From Acinetobacter puyangensis (GTDB lineage: Bacteria > Pseudomonadota > Gammaproteobacteria > Pseudomonadales > Moraxellaceae), in contig NZ_OANT01000008.1 of the NCBI RefSeq assembly GCF_900096995.1, positions 1-64,000 of the forward strand: DNA of 64,000 nucleotides, read 5' to 3'. The notes beneath the pieces were generated by a model. It searched no databases. It had not been told where the DNA came from and saw only the letters and a program-made list of their open reading frames with translations. Made by a program: the position numbers and the translations under genes. Shown here piece by piece: positions 60,083 to 64,000 of this stretch. Numbering within the stretch: position 1 is the stretch's first letter; every line of letters begins with the position of its first letter.

Positions 60083-61090
60083 ATGCCTAAACCTAGAGTT
60101 GCTATTATTATGGCAAATTTGGGAACGCCTGATGCACCGACAGCAGATGCAGTTCGTCGTTTTTTAAAGCAATTTTTATCTGATCAACGGGTGATTGAAA
60201 TTCCTCGTCTGATTTGGCAAGTTATCCTGCATTTATTTGTTTTACCTTTTCGTCCAAAGCGTGTTGCCCATGCCTACGCGAGTATTTGGCAAGAGGATTC
60301 GCCTATGCGTTCGATTTTAATGAACAAGGTGAAGGTGGTACAACAACAGTTAAGTCAGGAATATCCGGATCTGGACATCGAAGTTATTCCAGCCATGACC
60401 TATGGCAATCCCGGTATTCAGCAAGTGCTTGATCGTCTGGCGGGACAGCCCGTCGATCAGATTATCCTGCTGCCGCTTTTTCCGCAATATTCTGCGACTT
60501 CGACTGCACCATTATATGATGCCTTAGCAAAATGGATTCCGAACCAACGCAATCTGCCGGGATTAAGTATTATTCGGGATTATTATGCCCATCCGGAATA
60601 TATTGATGCACTGGCAAAAAGTGTACGCGATTATCAGCAGCAATATGGTGTGGCTGAAAAGTTATTGATGTCATTTCATGGTATCCCGCAACCGTATGCC
60701 GATAAAGGTGATCCCTATCCACAGCGATGTCGTCAGACAGCCGAACGTGTGGCGAAAGCATTAAATTTAAGCGATGAGCAGTGGGCGATAAGTTTTCAGT
60801 CCCGTTTTGGCAAACAGGAATGGGTGAAACCCTATACCAGTGAGCTATTGGCAGAATGGGCCAGACAAGGGGTGAAATCTGTACAGGTCATCAGTCCGGC
60901 ATTTTCTGCTGATTGTCTGGAAACATTGGAAGAGTTGGCAATTGAGAATAAACAGATTTTTTTAAATGCGGGTGGACAGAACTATACTTATATCGCAGCA
61001 TTAAATGAACAACCAGAACACATTTCGTTATTTATGAGTTTATTACGGGCCCAGTTAAATATGGTGTCATATCATTTTGCGCAATCCTGA
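60083..61090 (+). CDS. hemH: Ferrochelatase
   Basis: A 335-residue enzyme inserting ferrous iron into protoporphyrin IX, the last step of haem synthesis. The N-terminal [20 protein letters not shown] and the catalytic His in [19 protein letters not shown] are clear, with the later Glu region [17 protein letters not shown]. It is followed 9 bp later by an MBL hydrolase gene. Confidence 0.95.
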   Translation: MPKPRVAIIMANLGTPDAPTADAVRRFLKQFLSDQRVIEIPRLIWQVILHLFVLPFRPKRVAHAYASIWQEDSPMRSILMNKVKVVQQQLSQEYPDLDIEVIPAMTYGNPGIQQVLDRLAGQPVDQIILLPLFPQYSATSTAPLYDALAKWIPNQRNLPGLSIIRDYYAHPEYIDALAKSVRDYQQQYGVAEKLLMSFHGIPQPYADKGDPYPQRCRQTAERVAKALNLSDEQWAISFQSRFGKQEWVKPYTSELLAEWARQGVKSVQVISPAFSADCLETLEELAIENKQIFLNAGGQNYTYIAALNEQPEHISLFMSLLRAQLNMVSYHFAQS

Positions 61091-61099
61091 GGAGATCCC

Positions 61100-61744
61100 A
61101 TGTTACGTTGCCAGATTGTTCCTGTCACTGCATTCGCACAAAATTGCAGCATTGTTTGGGATGATGACAGTATGGACGCTGTATTGATTGATGCAGGTGG
61201 TGAACCGGAAAAACTGCAACAGGCTGTACGAGATTTAGGCGTAAATGTGAAGGCCTTATGGATTACCCATGGTCATCTGGATCATATCGGGGCTGTAGGT
61301 ACCTTGGCCAAAGCCTATGCTGTGCCAGTGATTGGGCCACAAAAAGAAGACCAATTCTGGGTGGATAGCCTACAGGAAGTTTGTCGGAATTACGGTTTTC
61401 CAGTGCCTGAACCCGTTCATATTGATCAATGGTTAGAAGGCGGCGAAATTTTAAAGCTGGGGAATTATGAATTTGAAGTGCGTTATACGCCAGGCCATAC
61501 CCCGGGACATGTGGTGTTTTACTGCAAGCAGATGAATATTCTCTGGACTGGTGATGTGTTATTTAAGGGATCAATTGGGCGCACTGATTTTCCACGTGGC
61601 GATTTTGATACCTTGATTGATTCGATTAAAACCCAGTTATTTACCTTGCCAGACGATACACAGTTTATTTCAGGTCATGGGGCAATCAGCAGTATCGGTC
61701 AGGAAAAACAATTCAATCCCTTTGTTTCTGGAAAAGCTGGCTAA
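61100..61744 (+). CDS. Metallo-beta-lactamase fold hydrolase (GloB/YcbL-like)
   Basis: A 214-residue hydrolase. The metal motif THGHLDHIGAVG (HxHxDH), then His in YTPGHTPGHVVFY, Asp in WTGDVLFKGSIGRTD and the C-terminal SGHG give a two-metal site. The short length is typical of YcbL-type glyoxalase II proteins. The expected substrate is S-lactoylglutathione or a related thioester. It is co-transcribed with hemH. Confidence 0.9.
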   Translation: MLRCQIVPVTAFAQNCSIVWDDDSMDAVLIDAGGEPEKLQQAVRDLGVNVKALWITHGHLDHIGAVGTLAKAYAVPVIGPQKEDQFWVDSLQEVCRNYGFPVPEPVHIDQWLEGGEILKLGNYEFEVRYTPGHTPGHVVFYCKQMNILWTGDVLFKGSIGRTDFPRGDFDTLIDSIKTQLFTLPDDTQFISGHGAISSIGQEKQFNPFVSGKAG

Positions 61745-61758
61745 ATCAAGAATGCTGA

Positions 61759-63498
61759 TTATGCGAGATAAAGCCAATTTTGATTGAAAATTTTGATATC
61801 AAAGTCCAGACTATTACATATCTCTTGCAGATTAAATTGATTTTTGTCTTCTGGTAATTGTATTAGGATAGGTAAGCGTGATACACCATTATCCCCAGTT
61901 GGAAATGCATAATGGCGTTCTTGTTGATTAATAGAAATGAATGATTCAAATTCTAGATAAACTGAAAGGTTTGGAAAAACCTTTGGAACTCTAATAATAT
62001 CTAAATAAGCAGCATTTTTTATTTCATTCATTTTGGCTCTTAAACGTGCATCTTTTGTCAATAGGGTTTGCTTTTTATTGAAAAAACTTTTCAAAAAAGA
62101 TTGTTCTCTATCTTCAATTAGCCTTTTATTTTCTTTTATTTCTAATAGTATCTCCCTATATTCTTTGAGGGCAGACTTACTGATTTGTTTTAATTGAAGG
62201 ACGGGTTCAAGCATTTTCTGACTTTTTTGTTCCCATTCTTCAGATGACATCATGACAAAAATATTTTGACGACGTTTTTTTAATAAAATTAAATAAGCAC
62301 TTAAGCGACTTTCTAAAAAATGAGCCTGCTTATTGAATATTATCCCAGGTTGAGATTGGAAATCATGGAAATAACTTAGGATATCACTCATAATTTTTTT
62401 AATACTGATATATAAATAATTATATTCATCCGAGTGATTAATCTGTTTTTTTAAAGCAAATGTCAAAGGCTCTAATATATGAATAACAAGTTTATGTTCA
62501 AAATCTAGCAGTTTTTGTTGAATGAGCTTATCTAATGTTAGATGTGTTGCATCCAGGGTTTCAAATAAAAATACTAAAAGTTGTTCACTATTATATAGTT
62601 CAACTTTTTCCACCAATTGGGTTATAGATAAATTTACATGTTTTTCAATACTAATAATTTTATTAATTTGTAGTTCGAACTGTTCTCGATGATATGAATT
62701 ACTAATTAAATCTAGATTCAGAGCTACACCATGAAAATAAACTTTATCGGTATTTAAAAAGCTTTCTTCTTGCAAAAAGCGACGAATGGAAAAGAAATTA
62801 TTATGTAACGTATTGGTTGGCGCAAGTGCAAAAATATACTTTGATGTCTTAATAATCTCCAGCTGACGTATATGTTGCTGCTGTCTTAAAAAATCTCGGA
62901 GTAAAGGATCTGTGTGTTGAGCGAGTTGTCTTGGTGGCATGGTTTTAAACCAGTAGCCTAATAATTTTTGTTTGAGAAAAACTTCTATAATAAATACCTT
63001 AATGGCATCTGTGGTCAAATTTCGAGTATTGGGTGTGAGTTCAATCTCTTTTTTTGCAAATATTATATCGGCACACGTATAAATAAAGTCTTTACGGATT
63101 GATTGTTTTATTTTTTGTAAACTTAAATCTTCTTGAATATCAATCTCATCAATCTGAATTAGCATACTTTCCAGATAATCTGCAATTTGAAAAGCATTAT
63201 TATACTTTTTCAATTGTTCAAGAGAGTTGAGTATCCTCAGGGCAAAATTTTTTATATTGATGTCTTGCAGATGATCAATTGTTTTAAGAATAGAAATTTT
63301 GTTTTTATAAACAAAAGTATCGTCTTTTTTATTCCATTCAATACCTTTTGAGCGCAAGATCTGTTGATATATATTTTCTTTATCTTGTTGATTTATAGTG
63401 ACGAAAATATCTTGGAGTGAAAGTTTCCAGTAAAGGTCTAAATGAGGATCAATTTGTGAAATTTGTTCTCTTAATTGATAAGGAATATAGTCGCTCAT
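61759..63498 (-). CDS. Unrecognised AT-rich protein of 579 residues
   Basis: A long, intact frame starting MSDYIPYQLREQISQID. It is rich in Ile, Lys, Asn and Gln and visibly lower in G+C than its neighbours. It is predicted mostly helical, with no signal peptide or transmembrane segment, and has a basic coiled-coil-like stretch at about 420-500 (EILLEIKENKRLIEDREQ). The C-terminal 80 residues look more beta-rich. I do not recognise a family. It is convergent with the MBL gene (14-bp gap) and downstream of yacG. Its composition suggests a horizontally acquired or fast-evolving gene. Confidence 0.75.
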   Translation of the reverse strand: MSDYIPYQLREQISQIDPHLDLYWKLSLQDIFVTINQQDKENIYQQILRSKGIEWNKKDDTFVYKNKISILKTIDHLQDINIKNFALRILNSLEQLKKYNNAFQIADYLESMLIQIDEIDIQEDLSLQKIKQSIRKDFIYTCADIIFAKKEIELTPNTRNLTTDAIKVFIIEVFLKQKLLGYWFKTMPPRQLAQHTDPLLRDFLRQQQHIRQLEIIKTSKYIFALAPTNTLHNNFFSIRRFLQEESFLNTDKVYFHGVALNLDLISNSYHREQFELQINKIISIEKHVNLSITQLVEKVELYNSEQLLVFLFETLDATHLTLDKLIQQKLLDFEHKLVIHILEPLTFALKKQINHSDEYNYLYISIKKIMSDILSYFHDFQSQPGIIFNKQAHFLESRLSAYLILLKKRRQNIFVMMSSEEWEQKSQKMLEPVLQLKQISKSALKEYREILLEIKENKRLIEDREQSFLKSFFNKKQTLLTKDARLRAKMNEIKNAAYLDIIRVPKVFPNLSVYLEFESFISINQQERHYAFPTGDNGVSRLPILIQLPEDKNQFNLQEICNSLDFDIKIFNQNWLYLA

Positions 63499-63609
63499 TT
63501 TTTACTCAATTTATGAATTTAATTGACAACGATTTAATATTTTTTAAACTGACATAAATTTACGCTTAATATTAGGTAAATTATTCTATCTTTTGGATAG
63601 AAGACTAAA

Positions 63610-63804
63610 TTAGTCTTGGTCATACTCTGGAGTATCGTTGGACTTTGCGTCTTGTGTGGGAACACGATATTCTTCATTTGCCCAGGCACCGAGATCAATC
63701 ATCTTACAACGTTCTGAACAAAATGGACGAAATGGATTGTCTGTCCACTGGCTTGGCTTGCCACAGCGAGGACAGGGGAAGATTTTAATAGCAGCTGTTA
63801 CCAT
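63610..63804 (-). CDS. yacG: DNA gyrase inhibitor / zinc-binding protein YacG
   Basis: A 64-residue protein with one zinc site: [10 protein letters not shown] and [20 protein letters not shown] give the C-x2-C and C-x3-C ligands of YacG. E. coli YacG binds GyrB and inhibits DNA gyrase. The start is set at 63804 because the family begins there; the frame is open further upstream to 63975 without YacG similarity. It is usually next to coaE, which would lie just outside the window. Confidence 0.92.
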   Translation of the reverse strand: MVTAAIKIFPCPRCGKPSQWTDNPFRPFCSERCKMIDLGAWANEEYRVPTQDAKSNDTPEYDQD

Positions 63805-64000
63805 GGTCAAATCATTCTTTCTTTGATAAACACAGACAAATTGTAACGTAATTGTTAGACTTGTAGGTGAAATTCTTGTGTCTGCATGTATGTATGTCTT
63901 ATCCAAATATTCGTCCGTTTCAATACCAATACTTAAAAGCGCCTCGTGATTTTCAGGCCATTGAAAATAGTTCAATTTGTCTGGAGATTGGTGCCGGTAA
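63805..64000. other. Region upstream of yacG, no gene assigned
   Basis: On the minus strand one frame is open from the window edge through to yacG. Another ends at 63955-63953 after 15 codons and could be the last residues of an upstream gene such as coaE. Neither can be supported from this much sequence. Confidence 0.3.

Noticed and set aside
63805..64000. N-terminal extension of YacG or a partial upstream gene
   Set aside because: The frame is open but shows no YacG similarity, and only 15 codons of the alternative frame are visible before the window edge.

Overview
The window reads as a chromosomal segment of a gamma-proteobacterium of the Moraxellaceae, most probably an Acinetobacter species. 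The reasons are the low G+C content, an intrinsic-type class D beta-lactamase closely resembling the OXA-51/OXA-134 kind, GacA and PilSR two-component genes of the pseudomonad/Acinetobacter type, and the gene orders znuA/zur-znuC-znuB and rhodanese-psd. I see no prophage, transposase, integron, CRISPR array, rRNA or tRNA gene. The window is mostly core genome carrying several small dispersed palindromic repeats.

Layout. 1-3.9 kb: a PadR regulator with a palindromic operator, a Fur-like regulator that has lost the usual metal ligands, a DUF3861 protein and a large GDPD lipoprotein. 4.1-8.7 kb: a glutathione S-transferase, then ethanolamine permease and ethanolamine ammonia-lyase (eutBC). 9-12.2 kb: pncB, then a translationally coupled set of rhodanese, psd and a 38-residue membrane peptide. 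12.5-16.5 kb: phoBR with a Pho box, and a TetR/SDR divergent pair with an operator. 16.5-21.2 kb: a SPOR protein, argS, a DUF2798 protein and an MscS channel. 21.2-24.6 kb: the zinc uptake system with a Zur box. 24.7-32 kb: the complete ATP synthase operon atpIBEFHAGDC with promoter and terminator. 32-39.9 kb: a LysR regulator, a small membrane peptide, pirin, OsmC, YbaK, cysK, a FrnE-like protein, gshB, OXA and a pore-loop membrane protein. 40-47.9 kb: pepA-holC plus a coiled-coil protein, lptFG, gpmI and a C-terminal processing protease. 48-53 kb: pilR, pilS, gacA and a PBP7-type endopeptidase. 53-64 kb: a LysR/EamA pair, ETF-ubiquinone oxidoreductase, DUF1285, murI, a DUF4062 protein, hemH, an MBL hydrolase, an unrecognised AT-rich 579-residue protein and yacG.

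The most unusual content is in the repeats. Two copies (8678-8944 and 23373-23685, in opposite orientation) of one element have terminal inverted repeats, an 8-bp neck and three arms that abut with no unpaired bases, so the element can fold as a cloverleaf. The copies differ by paired, compensating changes in the stems. Two shorter relatives occur at 33194-33229 and 53050-53100. A second hairpin family sits over the stop codons of argS and of ETF-ubiquinone oxidoreductase. In both genes the stop-codon context has been copied downstream, interleaved with hairpins whose stems differ in sequence but keep their pairing. A hairpin of the same design lies inside the second cloverleaf copy.

Several starts were moved from the longest open frame because a ribosome binding site, a conserved N-terminus, a signal peptide or an operator argued for it: znuA, eat, GST, SDR, rhodanese, gshB, pepA, lptF, pbpG, the coiled-coil gene, the FrnE-like gene and yacG.
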